The notes under the pieces: model-generated
What the model was told of the DNA's origin: nothing
Databases searched by the model: none
Seen by the model: the letters and a program-made list of their open reading frames with translations, nothing else
Assembly: GCA_963832365.1 (NCBI GenBank)
Contig: CAWHUL010000011.1
Span: forward strand, 186,001-250,000
Source: CAWBRT01 sp963832365
Lineage (GTDB): Bacteria > Acidobacteriota > Terriglobia > Terriglobales > Acidobacteriaceae
Direction: 5' to 3'
DNA length: 64,000 bases
Made by a program: the position numbers and the translations under genes
Shown here: positions 17,539 to 27,040 of the stretch, piece by piece
How the letters are laid out: each line of letters begins with the position of its first letter
Position numbering within the stretch: the first letter of the stretch is position 1

Positions 17539-18507
17539 TCAGCGGTTATAAATCGGAGTCGGTCCGCGCAATTCCTTCCATACCTGGTTGCACGCTTCAA
17601 CAGCCGCGGCCGGTAGCGGGCCTTCCTCGCTCGCCTGAATGTTCTGCGCAAGTTGTTCCAGGCGTGAAGCGCCGAGAACGATGCAATCGGTTGCGGAGTG
17701 ATGCAGGAGCCAGTTCAGGGAAAGGCTGATGAGCGAACGCCCGGCGCCGGCTGCGATCTTTTTCAGTTTTTCGACCGCTTCAAAATCCTGCGGGTGCCAA
17801 TAGCGTTCCTGATAGAGCTTGTTGTAGTCGAACCGCGTTCCGGGAGTGAAAGCTTGAGAGCTGTGTTTGCCGGTCAGGAGACCAGCCGCAACCGGATTGT
17901 AAGCGATGATCGAAACTCCCAATTCCCTGGTCATCGGAACAAATTCCTGCTCAAGGCCGCGCGCAATCAGGTTGTACATCATTTGCGCGGTCCTCGGAAC
18001 ATAAATCTTCTTTCGCTCAGCTATGCAGTGCATCTGGCAAACCTGCCAAGCCGCATAATTGGAAATCGCCACGTGCCTTATCTTGCCTTGGCGAACCAGG
18101 ATATCCATGGCATCAAGGCCTTCTTCGATTGGCACGGCGTAATCAGGTTGGTGCAAGTAGTAGATGTCGAGATAGTCCATCCGCAATCGCCGCAAGCTAT
18201 CGTCGATGGCTCGGAAAATTGCGGCCTTGGAAAGACCACCTTCATCGGCGCCCTCGCCCATCTTGTGCTGAACCTTGCTGGCGACGATCAGTTTGTCTCG
18301 CCTGCCCTGCAAGGCATTTCCGAGCATAATTTCAGACTTGCCATGCTCGTACGCATTGGCGGTATCGAAGAAATTGATTCCAGCGTCAATGCAGCAGTCG
18401 ACCATGGCACTAGCCGCCGCCTGATCGGTCTGTCTGCCGAAGGTCATGGTGCCGAAACAGAGGCGCGATACTCGAAGATTAGTGTGCTTAAGTTCACGAT
18501 ATTCCAT
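17539..18507 (-). CDS. Aldo/keto reductase
   Basis: The 322-aa protein is a complete AKR TIM barrel. The catalytic set is visible: Asp and Tyr in FFDTANAYEHG, Lys in IVASKVQHK and His in YYLHQPD. The NADPH-binding C-terminal segment VLGASRLEQL is also present. It should reduce aldehydes or ketones with NADPH; the substrate is not predictable. It is divergent from amtB with a palindrome in the shared upstream region. It is distinct from the second AKR at 25.5 kb, which is about as long but clearly different in sequence. Confidence 0.92.
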   Translation of the reverse strand: MEYRELKHTNLRVSRLCFGTMTFGRQTDQAAASAMVDCCIDAGINFFDTANAYEHGKSEIMLGNALQGRRDKLIVASKVQHKMGEGADEGGLSKAAIFRAIDDSLRRLRMDYLDIYYLHQPDYAVPIEEGLDAMDILVRQGKIRHVAISNYAAWQVCQMHCIAERKKIYVPRTAQMMYNLIARGLEQEFVPMTRELGVSIIAYNPVAAGLLTGKHSSQAFTPGTRFDYNKLYQERYWHPQDFEAVEKLKKIAAGAGRSLISLSLNWLLHHSATDCIVLGASRLEQLAQNIQASEEGPLPAAAVEACNQVWKELRGPTPIYNR

Positions 18508-18536
18508 ATGAATAACTTACCTTGTTAGTGTGTTTT

Positions 18537-18554
18537 ACGCGACATCCGTCGCGT
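18537..18554 (+). promoter_or_regulatory. Palindromic operator candidate, AKR/amtB intergenic
   Basis: ACGCGAC and GTCGCGT form a perfect 7-bp inverted repeat separated by 4 nt, located 30 bp upstream of the AKR gene and about 120 bp upstream of the amtB start. It has no T-tract and lies between two divergent genes, so a repressor or activator site is more likely than a terminator. The binding protein is unknown. Confidence 0.45.
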
Positions 18555-18672
18555 TAGGGTGCGAGCGCATAAACAACTTTGATAGCTCCAATAAAGACTT
18601 TTGATTTCCGTTGAAGCAGCATACCCGGTATTAAATAAGGAACAAAGCTACCGCCCGATAGGGAGGGCCGGT

Positions 18673-20130
18673 TTGTTTCTTCAAAGTCTGAAGTCAACGA
18701 TTAGCATTCGAAATCTTCGAAGATGGAGCGTCCTAGGTGGAGTCGTTCTGGTCGGCTGTGCACTCTGCGCCCAGACAGTCCCTGCGGCGCAATCCATCGT
18801 AACACCTGAGCGGATTGCCGAGTTGGAGCAGAAGATTGCCGAGGCTCATGGCGCCGCTGACAACGGCTGGATGCTGGTGTGTTCGGCGCTGGTGCTGATG
18901 ATGACCGGTCCCGGCCTGGCTTTGTTCTATGGCGGGTTGGTTCGCAAGAAGAACGTTCTGTCCACCATGATGCAGAGCTTCGCCATGATGGCCGTGATCA
19001 CGATTCTTTGGGGACTGATAGGCTTCAGCCTGTGTTTCAGCTCGGGAAATGGCTTCATAGGCGGTTTGCAGCACGTGTTCTTGCACGGTGTTGGCGCGCA
19101 ACCCGATCCCGACTACGCGGCGACCATTCCGTTGCAGACGTTCATGATTTACCAGTTGATGTTCGCCATCATTACTCCCGCGCTTATCAGTGGCGCTTTC
19201 GCCGAGAGGATGAAGTTCAGCGCCATGATGCTGTTCATGGTCTTGTGGTCGGTCATCGTCTACGCGCCGATGGCTCACATGGTTTGGGGCAAGGGCGGCC
19301 TGCTGAACGCTTCCCTCGGCGGAGTCTTTCCAACACTCGACTTTGCCGGCGGGACGGTCGTACACATAACGTCCGGCGTTTCGGCGCTGGTTGCGGCACT
19401 GTATCTGGGTAAGCGTGTGGGTTATCCGCAAGTGCCCATGCCTCCGCACAGCGTAGTGCTCAGCCTGATTGGCGCCTGCATGCTGTGGGTCGGTTGGTTT
19501 GGCTTCAATGCCGGCAGCGCACTGGCCGCGGGCAGTCTGGCCACCAGTGCTTTCGTGGCGACTCATTTTGCGGCGGCAGCAGCCACCGTCGGTTGGGGAG
19601 CAACCGAATGGATGGTCATGGGAAGGCCGAGCGCACTGGGCGCAATCAGCGGAGCGGTCGCCGGCTTGGTTGCGATCACGCCGGCCGCCGGTTTCGTCGG
19701 TCCTATGCCGGCGTTGTTGATCGGACTTCTTGCCGGCGTGGTCTGCTTCGCGATGGTCTCAAAGATAAAGGCCCTCTTCGGTTACGACGACAGTCTTGAC
19801 GCATTCGGGGTTCACGGAGCAGGGGGCACGCTGGGTGCGCTTCTGACGGGCGTTTTTGCCAGCAAACTCGTCAACCCGGTCTTCAAGGATGCTCAGGGCA
19901 ACGTGCTTGGCTCCGGTTGGATCGACGGCAATTTCCACCAGTTATTCAACCAGTTGATTGGTGTGGTTATTGCCTGGACGATCGCGGCAGTGGGGACGAT
20001 AGCAATTTTGAAGTTCGTCGACGTTGTCATCGGGTTGCGCGTGCCGGCCGAAGATGAGCTCGAGGGGTTGGATGTCACTCAGCACGGTGAAGAGGGGTAC
20101 TACTGGGAAGCCTCCGGAGATAATTTATGA
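18673..20130 (+). CDS. amtB: Ammonium transporter
   Basis: This inner-membrane channel has the eleven-helix Amt/Rh fold. Visible signatures include the early GPGLALFYGGLVRKKN, ISGAFAERMKF, the AGGTVVHITSG signature with a conserved channel His, and FGVHGAGGTLGALL with the second pore His. A cleavable signal-like N terminus precedes the first mature helix, as in E. coli AmtB. The frame is open from a TTG at 18601, but I prefer the TTG at 18673 because GGGAGG lies 5-6 nt before it and it gives a compact signal peptide. glnK follows after 37 nt; GlnK normally plugs AmtB when nitrogen is plentiful. Confidence 0.95.
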   Translation: MFLQSLKSTISIRNLRRWSVLGGVVLVGCALCAQTVPAAQSIVTPERIAELEQKIAEAHGAADNGWMLVCSALVLMMTGPGLALFYGGLVRKKNVLSTMMQSFAMMAVITILWGLIGFSLCFSSGNGFIGGLQHVFLHGVGAQPDPDYAATIPLQTFMIYQLMFAIITPALISGAFAERMKFSAMMLFMVLWSVIVYAPMAHMVWGKGGLLNASLGGVFPTLDFAGGTVVHITSGVSALVAALYLGKRVGYPQVPMPPHSVVLSLIGACMLWVGWFGFNAGSALAAGSLATSAFVATHFAAAAATVGWGATEWMVMGRPSALGAISGAVAGLVAITPAAGFVGPMPALLIGLLAGVVCFAMVSKIKALFGYDDSLDAFGVHGAGGTLGALLTGVFASKLVNPVFKDAQGNVLGSGWIDGNFHQLFNQLIGVVIAWTIAAVGTIAILKFVDVVIGLRVPAEDELEGLDVTQHGEEGYYWEASGDNL

Positions 20131-20167
20131 TTGAGGCTGGACGCAATCGCGTACTCACGGGAGAACG

Positions 20168-20506
20168 ATGACTAAACTGGAAGCGATCATTCAACCCTCT
20201 AAGCTCGATGCCGTGAAGAGCGCGCTGTTGGAAATCGGTATCGACGGTCTAACAGTCCTGGAAGCACGCGGCCACGGCCGCCAGAAGGGCCACACCGAGT
20301 TTTACCGCGGGCGGGAATACACCGTCGACCTTCTGCCAAAGATCAAGCTGGAAATCGTGCTTCGCGACGAGGTTGTGGAGCAGGCTGAAAACGCCATCAT
20401 CAAAGCGGCGCAGACAGGCAAAATCGGTGACGGTAAGATCTTTCGCACCCGAGTCGACGAGGCCATTCGCATTCGTAACGATGAGCGCGGCAACAACGCG
20501 CTGTAG
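20168..20506 (+). CDS. glnK: Nitrogen regulatory protein PII
   Basis: The 112-aa protein has the PII signature. The T-loop holds Tyr51 in GREYTVDLLPKIK, the site uridylylated by GlnD, and the C-terminal signature KIGDGKIF is intact. It binds ATP/ADP and 2-oxoglutarate and reports nitrogen status. It lies between amtB, its channel target, and glnD, its modifying enzyme, so transport, sensor and modifier form one operon. GlnB and GlnK cannot be told apart by sequence alone; the amtB linkage supports GlnK. Confidence 0.95.
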   Translation: MTKLEAIIQPSKLDAVKSALLEIGIDGLTVLEARGHGRQKGHTEFYRGREYTVDLLPKIKLEIVLRDEVVEQAENAIIKAAQTGKIGDGKIFRTRVDEAIRIRNDERGNNAL

Positions 20507-20527
20507 CGCAGTCCAAGAGGTGCATTA

Positions 20528-23116
20528 ATGGCCGCGGGCGGCCTGGCTCAGACCTTGCGAACTCGTTACGATGCTGAGACGGAGCAGATTCGTCTCGACT
20601 TCGCGGCGGCCCATGATGGACGATTGGCGATTCGGCGCCGTACCGCGCTGGTTGACTCCCTGGCCTTGCGTCTGTGGCAGGAGTATGTGTCTCCTGAACA
20701 GGCGTCACCGTCGGGTTTTGCGCTGCTCGCCGTCGGCGGCTACGGACGCGGTTCACTCTATCCGCATTCGGATATCGATCTTCTGTTCCTCTTCGAAAAA
20801 GCGCTTCCCAGCTCGGAACAGAAGGACATCATCCGCCAACTCTGCCAGGATATGTGGGACATACGGCTGAAACTCAGCCCGACCACCCGCACCCTGGAAG
20901 AGTGTGACCTCCTGCATCGCGACAATCTTGAATTCAACATTTCTCTTCTGGACTGTCGTTTTCTAGCGGGTGATTTCGAACTCTTCAGCAGGCTTCGGGA
21001 GCAGGTTCTGCCCAAGCTCATCTTGCGCGAGTGGCAGGACTTGGTGCGCGGGCTCTCCGAGGTGAATGAAGAGCGCCGGCGTAAGATGGGCAACACCATC
21101 TTCCACCTTGAACCGAACGTGAAGGATACGCCCGGCGGACTGCGCGACTACCATCTTGCAAGCTGGCTTTCGTTGCTCAACGGCTTCTCGCGGAGCCACG
21201 GATGGACCAGTCCCAGAGACGGATTTCCGGTCAACCTGCGCGGCTACACGGAACAGGCGATCGATTTTCTCAGCGCCGTCCGCTGCTTTCTGCACTATCG
21301 CGCCGGCCGAGATGACAACATGCTTTCCTGGGAGGCGCAAGATGCCGCGGCCCAGGACCACATAGGCTTTCCGGACGCGCCGGACACGGCCAATTGGATG
21401 CGTCGCTACTTTCGGCACGCGCGCAACATCAATCGCCTGGCGTCGATCATGCTCGACGACGTGGTGCCGGCGCGTTCTTCGATTTACCAGCAGTTTCAAA
21501 GTTGGCGTTCACGGCTTTCGAATCCCGATTTTTCTGTTGTGAATGGACGAGTTTATCTTCAGCAGCCCTCTTCAATTACCGATCAAGATGTTTTTCTGCG
21601 CGTTTTTGAGTTTGTTGCGCAGCACGGATTCAAACTCGCCGGCAGCACGGAGCAGCGCCTAGAGCAGGCATTCCCTTCAGTTTCCGCCCAGCCCTTGGCG
21701 GGCCCCGCCCGGTGGCAGGTGTTGCGTGCGGTATTGACTCGGCCGCATGCCGGTCTGGCCCTGCGCTCCATGCAGGAACTTGGCGTGCTCGGCATGCTCG
21801 TCCCCGAATTCCGCGCGCTCGATTCGCTCGTCGTGCGCGATTACTATCATCGATACACGGTCGACGAGCATACCTTTCTTACTATTGATACGCTCCATCA
21901 TTTGGGCAAGGACAACGATCAGGAGCGTCATTTCGCCGAACTGCTCGGCGAAATCGAGCGTCCTGACCTGCTGTACCTGGCGATGCTGCTCCATGACATG
22001 GGCAAAGCCGGCAGCTCTGAATCGCATGTGGATGACAGTCTGCAAGCTGCTACTCGCACCTGCGCGGACTTGGAGCTTCCGCAGGATGATCGCGATACCG
22101 TCTTCTTCCTGATCGCCTCCCACCTCGATATGTCCGCTGCGATGCGCCGCGATATCTTCGATCCGGCCACGTTGAAGAATTTGGCGCTGGCCGTTGGCTC
22201 CCCCGAGCGCCTCAAGATGCTCTGCCTGCTGACTTACGCCGACATCAGCGCGGTCAATCCTGACGCCATGACTGCCTGGAAGGCGGAAAATCTCTGGCGG
22301 CTTTACGTTGCTACCACCAATGAACTCGACCGCAGCGTCGATGATGAACGTGTCCATGCCGATATCCGGGACGAGCAATTTGCGAAGATACGCGTTCTGG
22401 CTCCGTCCTTTGGGGCGAGGCGGCTGCGTGAGTTTTTGGAGGGCTTGCCGCGCCGCTATTTGCGCCTGCACGGCCCGCAAGCCGTTGTTACCCACGTGGA
22501 ACTCGCCGCCAAGCTGCGCTCCGAACCCGTGCAGACCGTCCTCACGCGCAATCGAGATACGTTCGAGATGACGGTGGTCACCAATGATCAGCCGGCTCTC
22601 TTCGCCAAGCTGTCCGGAATTCTCGCCGCGTGGGGGATGAACATCGTGAAGGCGGACGCCTTTTCCAACGCCGCGGGGGTAGTAGTCGACACGTTTCATT
22701 TCACCGATCGATTTCACACGCTGGAGTTGAACCTTCAAGAGTGGGACCGTTTTCGCCGCAGCTTTGTCGATGTGCTCACGGGTGCGCGCAGCCTGGAGGC
22801 CCTCGGGAGCGGACGCAAGCACTCCGGCGGCAGAGCGCCCAAAGTGCGCATCGAGCCACGGGTCCAGGTTGATGAGACCTCCGCGCGTCGCAGCACGATC
22901 GTTGAGGTGGTCGCGCAGGACCGCCCCGGGTTGCTTTATCGTATCGCCTCCATCCTTGCGGAAAACGGCTGCAACATTGAAGTGGCGCTGATTGATACCG
23001 AAGGCGAGATGGCCATCGACGTGTTTTATCTGACTGCGGAGAAAAAGAAGCTGCCGGTGGAAGTGATTGGCAAACTCCGCGATTCGCTCATCGAAGAGCT
23101 GCAACCGCTCGCCTGA
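20528..23116 (+). CDS. glnD: [Protein-PII] uridylyltransferase / uridylyl-removing enzyme
   Basis: The 862-aa protein has the four GlnD modules in order: a nucleotidyltransferase domain with GGYGRGSLYPHSDIDLLF (about residue 70), a linker helical domain, an HD phosphohydrolase domain with LLHDMGKAG (near residue 487), and two C-terminal ACT domains (VTNDQPALFAKLSG and VAQDRPGLLYRIAS) that sense glutamine. It adds UMP to Tyr51 of PII when glutamine is low and removes it when glutamine is high. It begins 21 nt after glnK. Confidence 0.96.
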   Translation: MAAGGLAQTLRTRYDAETEQIRLDFAAAHDGRLAIRRRTALVDSLALRLWQEYVSPEQASPSGFALLAVGGYGRGSLYPHSDIDLLFLFEKALPSSEQKDIIRQLCQDMWDIRLKLSPTTRTLEECDLLHRDNLEFNISLLDCRFLAGDFELFSRLREQVLPKLILREWQDLVRGLSEVNEERRRKMGNTIFHLEPNVKDTPGGLRDYHLASWLSLLNGFSRSHGWTSPRDGFPVNLRGYTEQAIDFLSAVRCFLHYRAGRDDNMLSWEAQDAAAQDHIGFPDAPDTANWMRRYFRHARNINRLASIMLDDVVPARSSIYQQFQSWRSRLSNPDFSVVNGRVYLQQPSSITDQDVFLRVFEFVAQHGFKLAGSTEQRLEQAFPSVSAQPLAGPARWQVLRAVLTRPHAGLALRSMQELGVLGMLVPEFRALDSLVVRDYYHRYTVDEHTFLTIDTLHHLGKDNDQERHFAELLGEIERPDLLYLAMLLHDMGKAGSSESHVDDSLQAATRTCADLELPQDDRDTVFFLIASHLDMSAAMRRDIFDPATLKNLALAVGSPERLKMLCLLTYADISAVNPDAMTAWKAENLWRLYVATTNELDRSVDDERVHADIRDEQFAKIRVLAPSFGARRLREFLEGLPRRYLRLHGPQAVVTHVELAAKLRSEPVQTVLTRNRDTFEMTVVTNDQPALFAKLSGILAAWGMNIVKADAFSNAAGVVVDTFHFTDRFHTLELNLQEWDRFRRSFVDVLTGARSLEALGSGRKHSGGRAPKVRIEPRVQVDETSARRSTIVEVVAQDRPGLLYRIASILAENGCNIEVALIDTEGEMAIDVFYLTAEKKKLPVEVIGKLRDSLIEELQPLA

Positions 23117-23273
23117 ATCTTTCTATATTGGCGTTCCTGGAGCCAATCCAGCCACTCACGAAAACAACATCGTTCAGTTCTCCTCGCCAGCCTCCGGGCA
23201 TCCAATCTATTTCGTGTGCGCGCTCCTTGGCCGCGTAGGATGCAGCCGAAGGTGTGCGAGCCGGAGGGTACAT

Positions 23274-24545
23274 ATGGGGCTCTCATCCAGATCCATAGCT
23301 GAAAAGGAATCCGGTTCGGTGGCTTTGCGCTACGAACAAGTGCGGCAGACAACCGTTTCCTTGTGCGCTCCGCTCAGCGCGGAAGACATGCAGTTACAAC
23401 CGATGGCGGACGCCAGCCCCGCAAAGTGGCACCTGGCGCATACGACGTGGTTTTTTGAAACCTTCATTCTCTCCGGTCTGCCGAACTATAACGTCTTCCA
23501 CCCCGAGTTTACCCACCTCTTCAATTCCTATTACAAACAGTTGGGCGGCCATCCGTTGCGGACTCGACGCGGACTGATGTCACGTCCTGCCTTGCACGAG
23601 GTTCTGGCCTATCGCGAGCACGTGGATCGCGCCATGCGACCGCTGCTTGACCGTGAACCGGAGCGCGACATTCTGGCCAGGGTCGAGCTGGGCCTGAATC
23701 ATGAGCAGCAGCATCAGGAGTTGATCGTCACGGACGTGAAATACGCCTTATGGTCGCAGCCGCTGCGTCCCGCGTACGCGCAACAGCAAATCAAGCTGGC
23801 CTCTCGTTTCGAACCCGTGGCGTGGGTCATGGCGGACGAGGGCGTTTACGAGATCGGCCATTGCGGCGATGGATTTGCCTTTGACAACGAACTGCCCCGG
23901 CACAAAGTCTACTTGGCGCCCTTCAAACTCGCGGCACGTTTGGTGAGCAACGCCGAGTACCTGGAGTTCATGAGTGACCGGGGATACTCGCGCCCGGAGC
24001 TGTGGCTTTCCGACGGGTGGGACATCGTGCAGGCGGAAAAATGGCAAGCCCCGTTGTATTGGGAGGAGCATTTCGGAAGCTGGCGCGTCTTTACCATGGC
24101 TGGAATGCAGACGGTGGATCCGCACGAGCCGGTGTGCCACGTGAGCTATTACGAAGCCGACGCCTTCGCGCGTTGGGCTGGCGCGCGACTTTGCCGTGAG
24201 GAAGAGTGGGAGGTTGTGGCGGCAGGAGTGCCGCTTTCGGGAAACCTGTTGGAATCGCGGCAACTCCATCCGATTGCCGCGGAGCAGGGAAGTTCCGGCC
24301 CGCGCCAGATGTTCGGCGACGTCTGGGAGTGGACTGCAAGTGCTTATTTGGCGTATCCCGGCTTCCAACCGGCATCCGGCGCGCTAGGTGAATACAACGG
24401 CAAGTTCATGTGTAACCAATTTGTGTTGCGCGGCGGTTCTTGCGCCACGCCACATTCGCATCTTCGAGCCAGCTATCGAAACTTCTTTCCTCCCGGCGCG
24501 CGCTGGCAATTTTCCGGAATTCGTTTGGCACAAGACGGCAACTAA
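23274..24545 (+). CDS. egtB: Ergothioneine sulfoxide synthase
   Basis: From the ATG at 23274 (GGAGGG 8 nt upstream) the protein has 423 residues. The N-terminal DinB-like part has the iron-binding His pattern, with HTTWFFETF and HEQQHQE, and the C-terminal part is a formylglycine-generating-enzyme-like sulfatase-modifying domain ending RGGSCATPHSHLRASYRNFFPP. EgtB joins a sulfur donor (gamma-glutamylcysteine or cysteine) to hercynine using Fe(II) and O2. egtD follows after 6 nt, so both steps of ergothioneine synthesis are encoded together. No egtA or egtE is seen nearby. Confidence 0.94.
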   Translation: MGLSSRSIAEKESGSVALRYEQVRQTTVSLCAPLSAEDMQLQPMADASPAKWHLAHTTWFFETFILSGLPNYNVFHPEFTHLFNSYYKQLGGHPLRTRRGLMSRPALHEVLAYREHVDRAMRPLLDREPERDILARVELGLNHEQQHQELIVTDVKYALWSQPLRPAYAQQQIKLASRFEPVAWVMADEGVYEIGHCGDGFAFDNELPRHKVYLAPFKLAARLVSNAEYLEFMSDRGYSRPELWLSDGWDIVQAEKWQAPLYWEEHFGSWRVFTMAGMQTVDPHEPVCHVSYYEADAFARWAGARLCREEEWEVVAAGVPLSGNLLESRQLHPIAAEQGSSGPRQMFGDVWEWTASAYLAYPGFQPASGALGEYNGKFMCNQFVLRGGSCATPHSHLRASYRNFFPPGARWQFSGIRLAQDGN

Positions 24546-24551
24546 AGCACA

Positions 24552-25511
24552 ATGGCAACCAGCAGAGAGCTTTCAGCAATTCCAACCATAGCGGCGGATG
24601 TTCTCGGTGGCCTGAGCCAACCGAGAAAATGTCTGCCGCCAAAACTTTTCTACGACGCTCGCGGGTCCGCATTGTTCGAGCAGATATGCGAGCTCCCCGA
24701 GTACTATCTGACGCGGACCGAGCGCGCCATTCTGGAGAGCAGCATCGATGTCATCGTGGAGGCCGCCGGCAATGTCCATACCGTGGTGGAACTCGGGGCG
24801 GGGAGCGCTTCGAAAACGGCGCTATTGTTGCAATCGCTGGCGCAACGCGATGGTCCGATCACCTATGTTCCGATCGATGTTTCCGTCAGCGCCCTGCAGG
24901 CTGCCGCGCGCCAGCTTCGAGCCCGGGTTCCGCGCCTTCGACTGGCGCCGGTCGTGGCCGATTACACTTGCGGCATGCCAATGCCGAATGATTCCGCGCC
25001 CAGGCTGATTCTCTACATAGGGTCAAGCATTGGCAATTTCGAACCGATGGAAGCCGCGGCGCTGTTGGCGCGAGTACGGCGGACGATGCAGGCATCTGAT
25101 CGGTTGCTCTTGGGCATTGACCTGGCGAAATCGCCGCGAGTCCTTCTGCCCGCCTACGACGATGCTCAAGGCGTGACCGCTGCTTTTAACAAGAACATCC
25201 TTCATCGCATCAATCGCGAACTGGAAGGAGATTTTGACCTTGACCGCTTCCGCCACGCGGCGGTGTGGAACCAGCAGGAGTCGCGCGTCGAGATGCACCT
25301 GGAGAGTGCCGTCGCGCAGCAAGTCTGGTTAAAGGGCTTGCCCGGAGGCTTTTGCTTTGAGGCGGGCGAGACCATTCACACGGAGAACAGCTACAAATAC
25401 ACTCCTGCGATGTTGCGTTGGCTATTTAGCGCGGCGAGCATGACATCGCTTCAGAGCTGGACAGATGACCGGCACTGGTTCGAACTGCACATGCTCGCCC
25501 CGGCTTCCTAG
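24552..25511 (+). CDS. egtD: L-histidine N(alpha)-methyltransferase
   Basis: The 319-aa protein matches EgtD/DUF2260. It has an N-terminal PPKLFYDARGSALFEQIC, an SAM-binding VVELGAGSASKTALLL, an IGSSIGNFEP segment and the C-terminal IHTENSYKY that helps hold histidine. It trimethylates histidine to hercynine, the substrate of EgtB. It is directly downstream of egtB and forms the end of the amtB-glnK-glnD-egtB-egtD run. Its stop overlaps the end of the convergent AKR by 4 nt. Confidence 0.95.
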   Translation: MATSRELSAIPTIAADVLGGLSQPRKCLPPKLFYDARGSALFEQICELPEYYLTRTERAILESSIDVIVEAAGNVHTVVELGAGSASKTALLLQSLAQRDGPITYVPIDVSVSALQAAARQLRARVPRLRLAPVVADYTCGMPMPNDSAPRLILYIGSSIGNFEPMEAAALLARVRRTMQASDRLLLGIDLAKSPRVLLPAYDDAQGVTAAFNKNILHRINRELEGDFDLDRFRHAAVWNQQESRVEMHLESAVAQQVWLKGLPGGFCFEAGETIHTENSYKYTPAMLRWLFSAASMTSLQSWTDDRHWFELHMLAPAS

Positions 25512-26440
25512 GTGAAGCCGAGCACCGGGTGAGGCCGGTAGGTTTCGTTCAACTCGCGCAGCTCTTCCTCGCCGAGTTTAAGTTCGAGCGCTTTCACCAA
25601 TTCTTCCAGATGGTGGAGCTTGCTGGCGCCGATGATGGGCGCGGTGACGCCTGGCTGCCGTAGCAACCACGCAAGCGACACCTGCGCATTGGAAACGCCC
25701 AATCGTTTGGCCACCGCCGAAATCTTGTCCACTACGGCAAAATCCTCATCGCGGAAATAGAGTTTCCGCGCGTAATCGTCAGTCTTCGCCCGCTCGGTGT
25801 CGCCAAGGTCCTGCTTGCGCCGGTTCCCCATGACGAAGCCGCGCGCAAGCGGACTCCATGGCAGGACTGCTATGCCTTCTTCCCGGCAGCACGGAAGCAT
25901 CTCCCGCTCTTCTTCCCGGTAGATGATGTTGTAGTGATTCTGCATGCTGACAAAGCGGGGCGAACCCAGGCGCTCCGCGGCGTGCTGCATCTTCATAAAC
26001 CGATAAGCGGGCATCGAGGAGGCGCCCAGGTACAGAGCCTTGCCGGCGCGAACCACCTCGCCCAGCGCCTCCATGGTTTCCTCGATGGTGGTGTGCTTGT
26101 CGAAGCGGTGGATCTGGTAAAGGTCCACGTAGTCGGTTCCGAGCCGTTGCAGCGAAGCGTCGATGGCATGCCGGATGTGCTTGCGCGAGAGGCCCTGTTC
26201 ATTGGGGCCGTCGCCCATCGCGTAAAACAGTTTGGTCGCAATCACCACGTTTTCGCGTCGAATTCCGAGACTCTTGATGGCGCGTCCGAGCACTTCTTCG
26301 CTGGCTCCCAGAGAGTACATATCGGCTGTATCGAAGAAGTTGATGCCAAGCTCCCACGCCCGCCTGATGAACGGTAGCGATTCGCTTTCATCGAGCACCC
26401 ATGACCGCCACTGCTTTGATCCGTAGGTCATGCAGCCCAA
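25508..26440 (-). CDS. Aldo/keto reductase, N terminus out of frame
   Basis: The open frame encodes 310 residues of an AKR with the catalytic Asp and Tyr in FFDTADMYSLG, Lys in VVIATKLFY and His in YQIHRFD. Its expected first strand is missing: the natural start is an ATG at 26492 with a GGAGA ribosome site, giving MEYVNMGSTG, but an extra base at about 26462 sends this into a TAA. Deleting that base restores MGSTGLKISRLALGCMTYG. Either the gene begins inefficiently at the TTG at 26440, or the extra base is an error or recent mutation. The substrate is unknown. Confidence 0.82.
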   Translation of the reverse strand: MGCMTYGSKQWRSWVLDESESLPFIRRAWELGINFFDTADMYSLGASEEVLGRAIKSLGIRRENVVIATKLFYAMGDGPNEQGLSRKHIRHAIDASLQRLGTDYVDLYQIHRFDKHTTIEETMEALGEVVRAGKALYLGASSMPAYRFMKMQHAAERLGSPRFVSMQNHYNIIYREEEREMLPCCREEGIAVLPWSPLARGFVMGNRRKQDLGDTERAKTDDYARKLYFRDEDFAVVDKISAVAKRLGVSNAQVSLAWLLRQPGVTAPIIGASKLHHLEELVKALELKLGEEELRELNETYRPHPVLGFT

Positions 26441-26590
26441 GGCGAGCCGCGAAATCTTAAGTCCCAGTGGAACCCATGTTGACGTATTCCATCGCTTCTC
26501 CCGTGCTGGTTATCCGCATTGCCAAGACGGCAACCAAATTTTACAACGTGCGGTGCGCGAATGCCGTTCCATCGGCTACAATGCTGCACC

Positions 26591-26977
26591 ATGAGCGTGC
26601 TGTTTAAGACCGAGCCTTCCGAGTATTCCTTCGCCGACCTCGAGCGCGAAGGTGAGACTGTGTGGGATGGCGTTACGAATCCACAAGCGGTCAAAGTGCT
26701 TCGTGAACTGAAGTCTGGAGCGAAGATCATCGTCTACCACACGGGTGAGGAGCGGCGCGCCGTCGGTACTGCGCGAGTGCTCTCGGTCGACGTCGGGGAC
26801 CCCAAGTCTCCGGTGGTACGCATTAAGGCAGGGAAGCGGCTTGCCCGGCCGGTTCCGCTGGCCGCGATCAAAGCGAATAAGCTTTTCGCGCAATCACCTC
26901 TGCTGAAGCAGGGCAGACTCTCGGTGGTTCCTCTCAATGACGAGCAGTTCAGCTTCCTGCTCTCTGGCGGGGAATGA
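26591..26977 (+). CDS. EVE (PUA-like) domain protein
   Basis: The 128-aa protein is a stand-alone EVE domain: the start LFKTEPSEYSFADL, the central WDGVTNPQAVKVLRELKSGAKIIVYHTG in pieces, and the VVRIKAGKRL strand are typical. EVE domains bind modified bases in DNA or RNA, and stand-alone versions resemble human thymocyte nuclear protein 1. The upstream in-frame start (26519) adds 24 non-family residues and was rejected. It is a single gene with no clear operon partner. The exact nucleic-acid target is unknown. Confidence 0.87.
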   Translation: MSVLFKTEPSEYSFADLEREGETVWDGVTNPQAVKVLRELKSGAKIIVYHTGEERRAVGTARVLSVDVGDPKSPVVRIKAGKRLARPVPLAAIKANKLFAQSPLLKQGRLSVVPLNDEQFSFLLSGGE

Positions 26978-27040
26978 CTCATCTCTGCCCGGAGCTACAT
27001 GGGACAAGTAGTTCACATCCAAGTGGATTAGGAGAGTGCT

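Noticed and set aside
18508..18672. Sigma-54 promoter upstream of amtB
   Set aside because: No TGGCAC-N5-TTGC-like element could be found.
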